DNA from: Enterococcus mundtii | Lineage (GTDB): Bacteria > Bacillota > Bacilli > Lactobacillales > Enterococcaceae | Assembly (NCBI RefSeq): GCF_013394305.1 | Contig: NZ_AP019810.1 | Span: 2,695,001-2,759,000, forward strand | Length of the DNA stretch: 64,000 nt | Direction: 5' to 3' | Shown: one piece after another, positions 26,666 through 35,208 of the stretch | How the letters are laid out: each line of letters opens with the position of its first letter | How positions within the stretch are numbered: position 1 is the first letter of the stretch | Notes under the pieces: generated by a model | What the model was told of the DNA's origin: nothing | The model's input: the letters and a program-made list of their open reading frames with translations, nothing else | The model's database searches: none | Made by a program: the position numbers and the translations under genes

Positions 26666-27106
26666 ATGGTAGACACGTATAAAAATATTTTAGTAGCAAT
26701 CGACGGTTCAGAAAAATCAGAAAAAGCATTTATTGAAGCAATCGCAACAGCAAAACGAAATCAAGCAAAATTACACATCTTGTATGTAAATGAGGTGTCA
26801 GGGAATTATTTTGGTGACTTTGCTTTTGTCACAACAAGTTTACAAGAAGAGTTAGATGAAGTGGCAGACAAACAAATGAAGGAACATCAAAATCTAGCGA
26901 TCGAAAAAGGTTTGACGGATATTAAAACATATGTGTTATACGGTTATCCTAAAACATTGATCGCAAACTTCAACGAGTCAGAAGAGCCAATTGACTTGAT
27001 CGTCATGGGGGCGACTGGGTTAAACGCCGTTGAACGTGCATTGGTTGGTTCAACGACTTCTTATGTGGTAAATCACGCGAAATGCAATGTATTAGTAGTA
27101 AAATAG
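26666..27106 (+). CDS. Universal stress protein (UspA family)
   Basis: 146 residues from the ATG at 26666, behind GAAGGAGG. Starts YKNILVAIDGSEKSEKAF and ends with VMGATGLNAVERALVGSTTSYVV, containing the G-2x-G-9x-G(S/T) ATP-binding pattern of UspA proteins. Cytoplasmic; stress and growth-arrest role by family. Single-gene unit with its own terminator. Confidence 0.9.
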   Translation: MVDTYKNILVAIDGSEKSEKAFIEAIATAKRNQAKLHILYVNEVSGNYFGDFAFVTTSLQEELDEVADKQMKEHQNLAIEKGLTDIKTYVLYGYPKTLIANFNESEEPIDLIVMGATGLNAVERALVGSTTSYVVNHAKCNVLVVK

Positions 27107-27156
27107 AAGATGTTGTTCGAACTATTTACTTTTAACATATAATTTATCCGTTTTTG

Positions 27157-27190
27157 AGGATGCTGCATGATTCATTGCGCATCCTTTTTT
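27157..27190 (+). terminator. Terminator after the usp gene
   Basis: AGGATGC (27157-27163) pairs with GCATCCT (27179-27185), followed by Ts. Confidence 0.75.
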
Positions 27191-27255
27191 GTTTTTCAGC
27201 AGAAAATGCGGTAGGATAAACAAGACAAACGTATTTCAAATAGGAGATGGATGAA

Positions 27256-28071
27256 ATGGAACAACAATATGTCCAAGTAATGACGATCGCTGGATCAGAT
27301 AGCGATGGAAGTGCAGGGATGCAAGCAGACTTGCATACGTTTTTTACAAGAAAGGTCTATGGGGTATCTGTTTTGACTGCTTGTGTCGCTGGAAATTCTT
27401 ATGGAATCGGTGCAAGTGTTCCGTTACCTACGGATTTTATCGATAAAGAATTTGAACTGCTTGCAGATGATTACCAAGTCAAAGCAGCAAAGACTGGGAT
27501 GCTAGCAGATGCGACATTGATCAATACCGTGGTCAAAAATATTCAAAGGTATGATTTCGGTCCCTTGGTAGTTGATCCAGTCATCATGACGAAACATGGC
27601 AATCAATTATTGGAAGAAGAAGCATTGACTACATTAAAAACAGCATTACTGCCATTGGCAGAAGTAGTGACTCCTAATTTTTATGAAGCAGAAAAACTGA
27701 CTGGTCTCAAATTGAGAACAGAAGAAGATTATGAAAAAGCGGCTAAGATCCTCCAAGAGCTGGGACCCAAAAATGTTTTGATCAAAGGACATCATACTAG
27801 TGATTCCAATCAACAAACAGTGAGGGATTATGTTCGTTTAGCTTCAGGAAAAACATTTTGGTTAGAAGCACCATTTTATGCAACAGATCGCATCAATGGA
27901 ACAGGTGATTCTTTATCTGCGTGTATTGCTGCTGAATTAGCAAAAGGAGAAACGGTGGAAGCAGCCATCCGTATTGCGAAACAATATGTCAATCAAGCAA
28001 TCAAAGAAGAACTTTTTATTGGACATAAATATGGCCCAATCAATCATTGGGCGGCAAGTACGATCGACTAA
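27256..28071 (+). CDS. Pyridoxine/hydroxymethylpyrimidine kinase (PdxK/ThiD family)
   Basis: 271 residues from the ATG at 27256 (TAGGAGAT upstream; ATG 27247 is too near it). MTIAGSDSDGSAGMQADLHT is the family start, VVDPVIMTKHGNQLL the middle motif and RINGTGDSLSACIAAELAKG the anion-hole/catalytic Asp region near 220. It phosphorylates pyridoxine-type vitamers or HMP for PLP or thiamine supply. The lone setting, away from thi genes, favours the pyridoxine kinase role, but this is uncertain. Confidence 0.85.
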   Translation: MEQQYVQVMTIAGSDSDGSAGMQADLHTFFTRKVYGVSVLTACVAGNSYGIGASVPLPTDFIDKEFELLADDYQVKAAKTGMLADATLINTVVKNIQRYDFGPLVVDPVIMTKHGNQLLEEEALTTLKTALLPLAEVVTPNFYEAEKLTGLKLRTEEDYEKAAKILQELGPKNVLIKGHHTSDSNQQTVRDYVRLASGKTFWLEAPFYATDRINGTGDSLSACIAAELAKGETVEAAIRIAKQYVNQAIKEELFIGHKYGPINHWAASTID

Positions 28072-28114
28072 GAACGCCATACCTGTTTGAACGATTCATA
28101 CTATGGACTAAAAA

Positions 28115-28157
28115 AATAAGCTGGCTTGCTCAAAATAGTTTGAGTAAGCCAGCTTAT
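28115..28157. terminator. Bidirectional terminator
   Basis: Near-perfect 20-bp stem (AATAAGCTGGCTTGCTCAAA with its complement), loop ATAG, between convergent genes. Confidence 0.85.
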
Positions 28158-28185
28158 CATTTATTGTTCTTCTAACAATTTTGGG

Positions 28186-29637
28186 TTACAAAATCGGTGA
28201 GAATAGTCTGGAGATTTGTTGTTTGAACAACAACCAATTTGACATTTCTTTGACTGTTTCAGTAGTCATCGGATTGCTTGCTTGTTCATCAAGTACAAAT
28301 TGGTCGGCTAGTTGTTGCAAGAAAGCTGGATCATAAATGATTGCACTACTTTCAAAATTCAAACGATAGCTACGAATATCTTGGTTAGCTGATCCGACTA
28401 TGCAGATTTCGTCGTCCATGATCAATGTTTTCGCATGTAAAAAGCCATTTTCATAAACTAAGATCTGTACATTTTCTTTGATCAATTGGCGAGCGTAGTA
28501 CTGAGTTGCTCTGTAGATGAAAGGATGATCTGGTTTGTTAGGGATCATGATTTTCACCTCTACGCCAGAAGCGGCAGCGATTTTTAACGCAGCAATCACA
28601 CTCTCATCAGGTACTAAATAAGGTGTTTGGATCCATACACGTTTTTTTGCTGAACTGATCAGCTTGATAAAGGATAACTTTATCTGTTCCCGTTCATTGT
28701 TCGGTCCGCTAGATACAAGTTGGATCGATGTTTGGTATAGTTGATCCTGATCTTCTTTCTCTGCTTTAAAGAAATAATCTAAATGATAGCCGACTTTTTT
28801 TTGATCTGGAACAGAGACATTCCAATCCATCAAAAAGCGAAGCTGTAATAAAGAGGCAGCGGCCCCATAAATACGAATATGCGTATCTCGCCAATAGCCA
28901 AATTTTTTGGTGTGGTTGACATATTGATCGGCGATGTTGAAACCACCTGTGTATCCAATCTTGCCATCAACAACAATGATTTTTCGATGATCATGATAAT
29001 TCAGACGAAAGCGTAGAAGTGCCCGCTGGGAAGTGATGAACGTGTGGACATGACCACCATTTTCGACTAACTTTTTAAAATCTTTTGTTTTTGTGCCATG
29101 GGAGCCAAAGGCATCATAGAGTAAACGGACTTCGACACCTTCCGCTGCTTTTTTTTCCAATACTTTCAAGATTTGTTGGCCGATGTTGTCAGTAACGAAG
29201 GCATAATATTCGATATGGATCGAATGCTCAGCTGCTTCGATATCTTTCAGGACGGCTGTTAATTTTTCTTGACCGTCTGTCAGTAAAGTGACGGCATTTT
29301 TTCGTGTGAGTGGCATTTGATTCAAGGATGAAAAGAAATCAACGAAATGCTGATGATCTTCATTTTGGATGATGGGATCATAATGTTCCAAGGTATCCCC
29401 CTTGAAATCCTGGAAATTTTCCAGTTCTGTTAAATCACTCTGACGCAGATAGAATTTTTTCTTGTCGGTCAAACCACGGCCAAAGAAAAGGTAGAGAATA
29501 AAACCAAAACCAGGTAAAGCAAATAAAACAAGTAACCATGCCCAAATTGCTGCGACGTCACGAGGTTTGATCAAGATAGTTACAAGAGCAATAAGTGCGT
29601 TCAATACATATAAAAAAGTAATAATGCTTCCTACCAC
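28186..29637 (-). CDS. cls: Cardiolipin synthase
   Basis: 483 residues from GTG at 29637, eight bases after AAAGGAGG. Two N-terminal membrane segments, then two phospholipase-D HKD motifs: NYHDHRKIIVVDGKIGYTGG near 220 and NGFLHAKTLIMDDEICIVGS near 400. It joins two phosphatidylglycerols to cardiolipin at the membrane. Complete and typical in length. Single gene, convergent with the vitamin kinase. Confidence 0.92.
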   Translation of the reverse strand: MVGSIITFLYVLNALIALVTILIKPRDVAAIWAWLLVLFALPGFGFILYLFFGRGLTDKKKFYLRQSDLTELENFQDFKGDTLEHYDPIIQNEDHQHFVDFFSSLNQMPLTRKNAVTLLTDGQEKLTAVLKDIEAAEHSIHIEYYAFVTDNIGQQILKVLEKKAAEGVEVRLLYDAFGSHGTKTKDFKKLVENGGHVHTFITSQRALLRFRLNYHDHRKIIVVDGKIGYTGGFNIADQYVNHTKKFGYWRDTHIRIYGAAASLLQLRFLMDWNVSVPDQKKVGYHLDYFFKAEKEDQDQLYQTSIQLVSSGPNNEREQIKLSFIKLISSAKKRVWIQTPYLVPDESVIAALKIAAASGVEVKIMIPNKPDHPFIYRATQYYARQLIKENVQILVYENGFLHAKTLIMDDEICIVGSANQDIRSYRLNFESSAIIYDPAFLQQLADQFVLDEQASNPMTTETVKEMSNWLLFKQQISRLFSPIL

Positions 29638-29799
29638 GAGTGAATCCTCCTTTATATAATAACACTAGTATAGCATGAGAAAGGGGAGAAGCATATTCAC
29701 AAGAAAACAAAGGTGGAAATATTTTGAAAATATCAAGAGGATAAGCGAAAGTTGTTGCAATTTAAAAACAAATCATGTAGGATAAATGTACAGTTGAAT

Positions 29800-29900
29800 A
29801 TCTCCTTAGGGGAGTAACCGACAACATTTGTTGTGATAATATCAACAGTAAGTTAACCAAATGGTTTTCTGGTATTGTATGAAATGGTGAGACCTAAGAC
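29800..29900 (+). promoter_or_regulatory. yybP-ykoY manganese riboswitch
   Basis: Hallmarks of the family: CTTAGG (29805-29810) closing with CCTAAG (29893-29898), GGGGAGTAACCGACAA on the 5' side, and ATGGTGAGACC on the 3' side. The closing strand also forms the left arm of the terminator at 29889-29932, giving an either/or switch. The downstream gene is a P-type cation ATPase, a known target class. Confidence 0.82.
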
Positions 29901-29932
29901 AAATCCGTATTTGTCTTAGGTCTCTTTTTTTT
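29889..29932 (+). terminator. Riboswitch expression-platform terminator
   Basis: Perfect 16-bp stem (29889-29904 with 29909-29924), loop CCGT, followed by eight Ts. It overlaps the 3' arm of the riboswitch closing helix. Confidence 0.88.
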
Positions 29933-29973
29933 CAGGCGATAGCGGAAACAATAACTAAAATGGGGGATGAAAT

Positions 29974-32640
29974 TTGGAAAACAAGGAACACGCACAATCA
30001 ACGGTCTACAAAGAATCGATCGACACGTTGATGCAACAAACGCAAAGCTCACCAGATGGGTTGAGTAGTACGCAAGCAAAAGAAAAATTAGAAAGAGACG
30101 GCTTGAACCAACTGAAGGAAGCACCGAAGAAGCCAACTTGGAAACTGTTTCTCGAAACTTTTAAAGACGCTATGGTAATTGTGTTATTAGTTGTTGCATT
30201 GATTCAAATGGTGATGGGTGACTATATCGAATTTTTCGTTATCTTTGCCGTGTTGATGTTGAACTCAGTGATTAGTGTGATCCAAACGAAAAAAGCAGAA
30301 GGTTCACTTGAAGCATTGAAAAACCTTTCTGCACCAGATGCAAAAGTGATTCGTGACGGAAAAGAAATGACGATTCCGGCGAATGAATTAGTGGTTGGGG
30401 ATATCGTTTTACTTGATGCAGGTGATTATGTACCGGCAGATGGACGTTTGTTAGAAGCTGGTTCATTAAAAGTTGACGAAGGAATGTTGACAGGTGAGTC
30501 GACATCAGCAGAAAAAGAAGTAGTAGAAATCACTCAGACTGTGCCGATCGGTGATCGCTTGAACATGGTCTTTAGTGGTACAATCATTACTTACGGTCGT
30601 GGGAAATTCTTAGTAACTGCTACAGGAAACAATACAGAAATCGGTGAAGTTGCTGGTTTATTAGAATCAACAACGGAACAAGTGACACCATTACAACGTG
30701 GATTAGATAAATTCAGTAAGAAGTTAAGTTTAGCCATTTTAGGCTTATCATTGGTGATTTTAGGTATCCAGTTATTCCGTATCTATATGGGTGGCGGAAC
30801 AGGAGATATGACAGCAGATATCGTTAGTGCCATCATGTTTGCAGTCGCGGTTGCCGTAGCAGCGATCCCTGAAGCATTGCAGTCGATTGTAACGATCGTC
30901 TTGTCACTGGGAACCAATAAAATGGCCAAACGACATGCTATCATCCGTAAACTACCAGCTGTAGAAACATTAGGCTCAACGAGTATCATTTGTACGGATA
31001 AAACTGGTACATTGACACAAAACAAAATGACGGTTGTTGATTATTATTTAGCGAATGGGGCAACTGGTGATTTTTCAAATGATCCAAAAAACTGGTCTGT
31101 AGACGAACGTCGTTTAATTGAGATCAGTGTCTTGGCAAATGATGCGTCGATCAGTGAAGATGGTTCAAAACTAGGTGATCCAACAGAAGTCGCTTTTGTT
31201 GACTTCAGTGAAAAAATGAACCAACCTTATCGCGAGATCCGCCAAACGTATCCAAGACAAGCAGAATTACCATTTGACTCGGATCGAAAATTGATGTCAA
31301 CAGCACATGAAATCGACAATCAACAATTCTTATTTGTCAAAGGTGGACCAGATATCGTGTTTGGCCGCAGTACAAAAGCATTAGTAAATGGTGAAGTCGT
31401 GCCAATGACAGATGAGTTAAGAAAAAAATTCCAAGAACAAAACGAAGCATTCTCAAAACGCGCGTTGCGTGTATTAGCCTTTGCTTATCGTCCAATTAAT
31501 AGCCTAGAATTGTCATTTGATGATGAAGATGATTTGATCTTAGTTGGGATCATGGCAATGATCGATCCGCCAAGAGATGAAGTAACTCAAGCGGTCAAAG
31601 AAGCAAAAAGTGCTGGGATCAAAACGATCATGATCACTGGTGACCATAAAACAACTGCAGTTGCTATTGCAAAAGAAATCGGTATTTTTGCTGAAGGTGA
31701 TCAAGCCTTGACTGGTACAGAATTAGATGAGCTATCAGAAGATCAATTGAATGAAGTATTGGAAAAAGTAACGGTTTATGCGCGTGTATCTCCGGAAAAT
31801 AAAATCCGTATCGTGCGTGCTTGGCAAACAAAAGGTCATATCTCTGCGATGACTGGTGACGGAGTAAATGATGCTCCTGCCTTGAAACAAGCAGATATTG
31901 GTATTGCAATGGGTACAGGTACTGACGTAGCCAAAGATGCTGCAGCAATGGTTCTGACAGATGATAATTTCGCATCGATCGTCAGTGCAGTGGAAGTAGG
32001 ACGTAATGTCTTTGATAATATCAAAAAGGCCATCTCTTACTTGTTTTCAGGAAACCTAGGTGCGATCATCGCGATCATCTTTGCCTTAGTTGCAGATTGG
32101 TCAAATCCATTTACAGCCTTACAATTATTGTTCATCAACTTAGTCAACGACTCATTACCAGCAATCGCGTTAGGAACTGAAAAAGCAGAGCCAGCGACAA
32201 TGAAACGTCCACCAAGAGATCCAAATTCAGGTATCTTTACGGACAAAACATTGATCTCTGTGACGTATCGTGGCGTATTGATCGGTATTGCAGTTATTTT
32301 TGCTCAATGGTTAGGGATGCAACATTCACCTGAATTTGGCGTAGCGATGTCCTTCACAACGTTGATCTGGTGTCGTACATTGCAAACATTCCCAGCCCGT
32401 TCAAATACCCAAACAGCGATTCAAGCTGGTTTCTTCTCAAACCGCAGTGTTCTATTAGCAGTTGCTGTATGTAGTGCGCTTTACTGTATTGCAATGATCC
32501 CAGGACTAAAAGAAGTCTTCTCGATCCCAGCGGCATTTGGGTTGACTGAAGTCTTCACTTGTATCGGAATCGCGCTTGTAACGGTTGTGTTGATGGAAAT
32601 CACTAAAATGATTTTGGTACGTGTACAAGGAAACAAATAA
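29974..32640 (+). CDS. P-type cation ATPase, probable Mn2+ (or Ca2+) exporter
   Basis: 888 residues from a TTG preceded by GGGGGA; the ATG at 29967 is out of frame. N-terminal cation-ATPase domain, LLTGEST-like MLTGESTSAEKE (actuator), phosphorylation site CTDKTGTLTQ with Asp342, KGGPDIVF (nucleotide site), MTGDGVNDAPALKQADIG (hinge) and ten membrane segments, the layout of PMCA/SERCA-type pumps (PacL/YloB/YoaB group). Such pumps usually carry Ca2+, but the manganese riboswitch upstream argues for Mn2+ export, as for lactococcal YoaB. The ion assignment is inferred from the riboswitch. Confidence 0.85.
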   Translation: MENKEHAQSTVYKESIDTLMQQTQSSPDGLSSTQAKEKLERDGLNQLKEAPKKPTWKLFLETFKDAMVIVLLVVALIQMVMGDYIEFFVIFAVLMLNSVISVIQTKKAEGSLEALKNLSAPDAKVIRDGKEMTIPANELVVGDIVLLDAGDYVPADGRLLEAGSLKVDEGMLTGESTSAEKEVVEITQTVPIGDRLNMVFSGTIITYGRGKFLVTATGNNTEIGEVAGLLESTTEQVTPLQRGLDKFSKKLSLAILGLSLVILGIQLFRIYMGGGTGDMTADIVSAIMFAVAVAVAAIPEALQSIVTIVLSLGTNKMAKRHAIIRKLPAVETLGSTSIICTDKTGTLTQNKMTVVDYYLANGATGDFSNDPKNWSVDERRLIEISVLANDASISEDGSKLGDPTEVAFVDFSEKMNQPYREIRQTYPRQAELPFDSDRKLMSTAHEIDNQQFLFVKGGPDIVFGRSTKALVNGEVVPMTDELRKKFQEQNEAFSKRALRVLAFAYRPINSLELSFDDEDDLILVGIMAMIDPPRDEVTQAVKEAKSAGIKTIMITGDHKTTAVAIAKEIGIFAEGDQALTGTELDELSEDQLNEVLEKVTVYARVSPENKIRIVRAWQTKGHISAMTGDGVNDAPALKQADIGIAMGTGTDVAKDAAAMVLTDDNFASIVSAVEVGRNVFDNIKKAISYLFSGNLGAIIAIIFALVADWSNPFTALQLLFINLVNDSLPAIALGTEKAEPATMKRPPRDPNSGIFTDKTLISVTYRGVLIGIAVIFAQWLGMQHSPEFGVAMSFTTLIWCRTLQTFPARSNTQTAIQAGFFSNRSVLLAVAVCSALYCIAMIPGLKEVFSIPAAFGLTEVFTCIGIALVTVVLMEITKMILVRVQGNK

Positions 32641-32720
32641 TCATCAAAGAAAAAATAGTTCATCTATCACTTACGAATAACGATGAAATGTGATAGTTTT
32701 TAGCCTTTCGAATCAAAAAG

Positions 32721-32758
32721 AAATCCACGAGAATCGTTTCTTCGATTTTCGTGGATTT
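32721..32758 (+). terminator. Terminator after the ATPase gene
   Basis: AAATCCACGAGAATCG pairs with CGATTTTCGTGGATTT (one mismatch), followed by a T-rich tail. Confidence 0.75.
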
Positions 32759-32842
32759 TGATTTATACTAAGAAACAAAGCTCATCGTTTTTCTGATAAA
32801 ATATTTATTCCGAAAAGTGAAGATAAAAGGAGAAATATCCAA

Positions 32843-33565
32843 ATGGACAAAGAAGAATGGAATACCTTTGCGAAAGACTATTACGAATCACAAAAAGAAT
32901 CTAGTACGACGATCGTAGAGGATGTCGTTGCTTATCTAAAAAGCGAGGATTTATTACCAGCTGGCTCATTCGCAGATGTTGCCGGTGGTGCAGGGCGTTA
33001 TCTGCCGTTAGCAAAAGAAATAGAACAATATGAGTTGATTGATTTTTCAGAAGAAATGCTTGTATATGCTGAACATGAAGCACAAATACTGGGGCTAAAT
33101 AACTGTCAATTCATTTTGAAAGATTTTACTAATTTTTTACAAGAAGAGAAGACCTATGAACTTGTTTTTTCGGCAGCAAATCCCGCCTTGGTTTCTTGTG
33201 AACAATTGGAAAAACTGCGTGGGAAAGCGATGAGAGCTTGTTTGATCCTAAGAGTAGTCTCCTCAGAAGATAGTGTCTTCGTACCCCTTGAAAGGTATTT
33301 AGGGATCGAGGAATCTGACCCTAACACCTCGTCAACTATTATGGATCGGTTTGAGACGTATTTATCAAAGAAACACCTTTCTTATAAGAGAACTGAATTC
33401 ACTTATGATTCACAGGAAGAAGTCACGCCTTCATTTTTGCGGGTTTATTATGAAGAAATGCAAGATGATCCACGTTTCCAGTCAGCTCTCCAAGAATTAT
33501 TTAAAAACAGTGAGACAATTCAGAGTACAAATAAACTGACCTATCGATTATTGACTATCTATTAG
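32843..33565 (+). CDS. Class I SAM-dependent methyltransferase
   Basis: 240 residues. FADVAGGAGRYLPLA (about 43-57) is the SAM-binding motif I with the first glycine changed to A, followed by YELIDFSEEML and CQFILKDFTNF. AAAAGGAG precedes the ATG. The substrate is not recognisable and neighbours give no clue; it is a monocistronic gene whose terminator starts inside its last codons. Confidence 0.8.
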   Translation: MDKEEWNTFAKDYYESQKESSTTIVEDVVAYLKSEDLLPAGSFADVAGGAGRYLPLAKEIEQYELIDFSEEMLVYAEHEAQILGLNNCQFILKDFTNFLQEEKTYELVFSAANPALVSCEQLEKLRGKAMRACLILRVVSSEDSVFVPLERYLGIEESDPNTSSTIMDRFETYLSKKHLSYKRTEFTYDSQEEVTPSFLRVYYEEMQDDPRFQSALQELFKNSETIQSTNKLTYRLLTIY

Positions 33566-33588
33566 TCAACGATCGAGGTCAGTTTTTT
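33533..33588 (+). terminator. Terminator overlapping the 3' end of the methyltransferase gene
   Basis: AAACTGACC (33533-33541) pairs with GGTCAGTTT (33577-33585) and encloses TTGACTA/TAGTCAA; Ts follow. Its left arm is coding sequence. Confidence 0.8.
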
Positions 33589-33595
33589 GCATTCA

Positions 33596-34753
33596 TTATT
33601 TTTCTTTGTAAAAACGAATATCATTTTCAACTTTATAGATCGAGTAAGGTAGATCTGAATGATATTCAGCTGTTTCACCATTTCCCGGTAATGTTTCATT
33701 GAAGATCTTTTCATATTGATCAACCGTCAATGCTTCACGGTTATCTAACATCGCTTGATTGTCTTCTTTGGATAAGAAGTTTTGATAGCCTTCTTCTAAA
33801 TATCCAGTGAAAAATTCACTCACAGCACCAGAACCATAGCTGAATAATCCGATACGGGCACCCGATTTCAACGCTTGAGAGTTTTCTAATAAAGAAATCA
33901 ATCCCAAATAAAGGGACCCAGTGTATAGATTTCCTATTCGTCGACTATAGGTGATGCCTTCTTCATAACGAGCCATCAAACGTTTTTGCGTTGCCTCATC
34001 TGTTTCTTCGATCACACTTTGTAACGCTTTTTTCCCCATTTTTGTGTAAGGAATATGGAAGGTAAGCGCATCATAATCAGCAAGTGTTCGACCTGTTGTT
34101 TCTTTATATCTATTCCAGACTTTTTGGAAAGACTCAATATAAGTAGAGTTGGACAAAGGGCCATCTACTACAGGATATTGACTATAATTTGGACGCCAAA
34201 AGTCATAAATATCTTCTGTTAAAAAGACGCTGTGGTCTTCAAGAGAAAGAATCCGAGGGTTTTGTGTGATCATCATAGCGACCGCACCTACACCTTGAGT
34301 CACTTCACCACCACTTGCTAAACCGTAGCGAGCAATATCGCTCGCAATCACTAAGACTTTACGATCTGGATGATTTTTGACATATTCTTTTGCCATGTGC
34401 AAAGCTGCTGTTCCCCCGTAACAAGCTTCTTTTACTTCGAATGAACGAGCAAAAGGTTGAATTTTTAACAAATGATGGATGATCACAGCACTTGCCTTTG
34501 ATTGGTCGATGCCTGATTCGGTACCTACAATGACCATATCGATTTTCTCACGATCTTCTTCTGTGACGATTTTACTCGCTGCATTTGCTCCTAGCGTGAC
34601 GATGTCTTCATAAACTTGATTGACAGCCATCTGATCTTGACCGATCCCGATATGGTATTTGGCAGGATCATCTCCACGTCTGTTTGCTAATTCAGTCATA
34701 TCTAAAAATAAATTAGGAATAAAAAAGGAAAGACGATCAATCCCTATTTTCAT
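33596..34753 (-). CDS. mvaS: HMG-CoA synthase
   Basis: 385 residues, complete. KIGIDRLSFFIPN start, active-site Cys in KEACYGGTAALHMA (about 111), later FHIPYTKMGKKAL histidine region and GLFSYGSGAVSEFF near the end, all typical of Gram-positive MvaS. It condenses acetyl-CoA with acetoacetyl-CoA in the mevalonate route to isoprenoids, including the undecaprenyl carrier. AGAGGTG precedes the ATG. It is divergent from mvaE, as in other enterococci. Confidence 0.95.
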   Translation of the reverse strand: MKIGIDRLSFFIPNLFLDMTELANRRGDDPAKYHIGIGQDQMAVNQVYEDIVTLGANAASKIVTEEDREKIDMVIVGTESGIDQSKASAVIIHHLLKIQPFARSFEVKEACYGGTAALHMAKEYVKNHPDRKVLVIASDIARYGLASGGEVTQGVGAVAMMITQNPRILSLEDHSVFLTEDIYDFWRPNYSQYPVVDGPLSNSTYIESFQKVWNRYKETTGRTLADYDALTFHIPYTKMGKKALQSVIEETDEATQKRLMARYEEGITYSRRIGNLYTGSLYLGLISLLENSQALKSGARIGLFSYGSGAVSEFFTGYLEEGYQNFLSKEDNQAMLDNREALTVDQYEKIFNETLPGNGETAEYHSDLPYSIYKVENDIRFYKEK

Positions 34754-35208
34754 TTCAACACCTCTTTACTCATGATAAAAAACTTACTTTATTAAAGTAT
34801 CACAAAATCGCTAAAAGAAATACAAAAAAGCTAATTTTTAAGGATTTGTAAAAAAATATAGCGCTTTTTTTAAAAGGTGTATGTTATATTTGTATTTCCG
34901 GTAAAGAATGGTATATTTTTGTAGGAGATACTTGACAGTTAGAAAATAATCAACTGTCCATCTTTTATACAATTTAATAAGAAGTGTATTTTAATTTTTA
35001 CGAAACCATTCACATTGTTCTATCCATTTGATATAGACAAACATTTTGAAGAATGTCTCGTCGGTTACAGCGTGACGTTGTTCGCAAATATATGAGAAAT
35101 AAGGAGGGAATCCGTTTGCGCAAAAGATTGTAACACCTATAAATCTGTCGCGTTTTATATAATACGTGGATAAGTAAATTTATAGGCTTTGGCAACGGGT
35201 GGCTTAAC
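34754..35208. other. mvaS-mvaE divergent intergenic region, 455 bp
   Basis: Holds the divergent promoters, a small inverted repeat GACAGTT/AACTGTC (34934-34957) and leader element B at 35057-35205. No gene other than the tiny uORF in the leader. Confidence 0.7.
35057..35205 (+). promoter_or_regulatory. Structured leader element B with tiny uORF, upstream of mvaE
   Basis: Pairings: GTTACA (35064-35069) with TGTAAC (35129-35134); CGCAAA (35083-35088) with TTTGCG (35115-35120); CCTATAAAT (35136-35144) with ATTTATAGG (35178-35186), enclosing a GCGT/ACGT-like hairpin. AAGGAGG (35101-35107) lies eight bases before TTG at 35116, which opens a five-codon uORF ending in TAA. TTTGGCAACGGG is at 35188-35199. 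Compared with element A the stems change bases on both sides, evidence that they really form. Confidence 0.65.
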
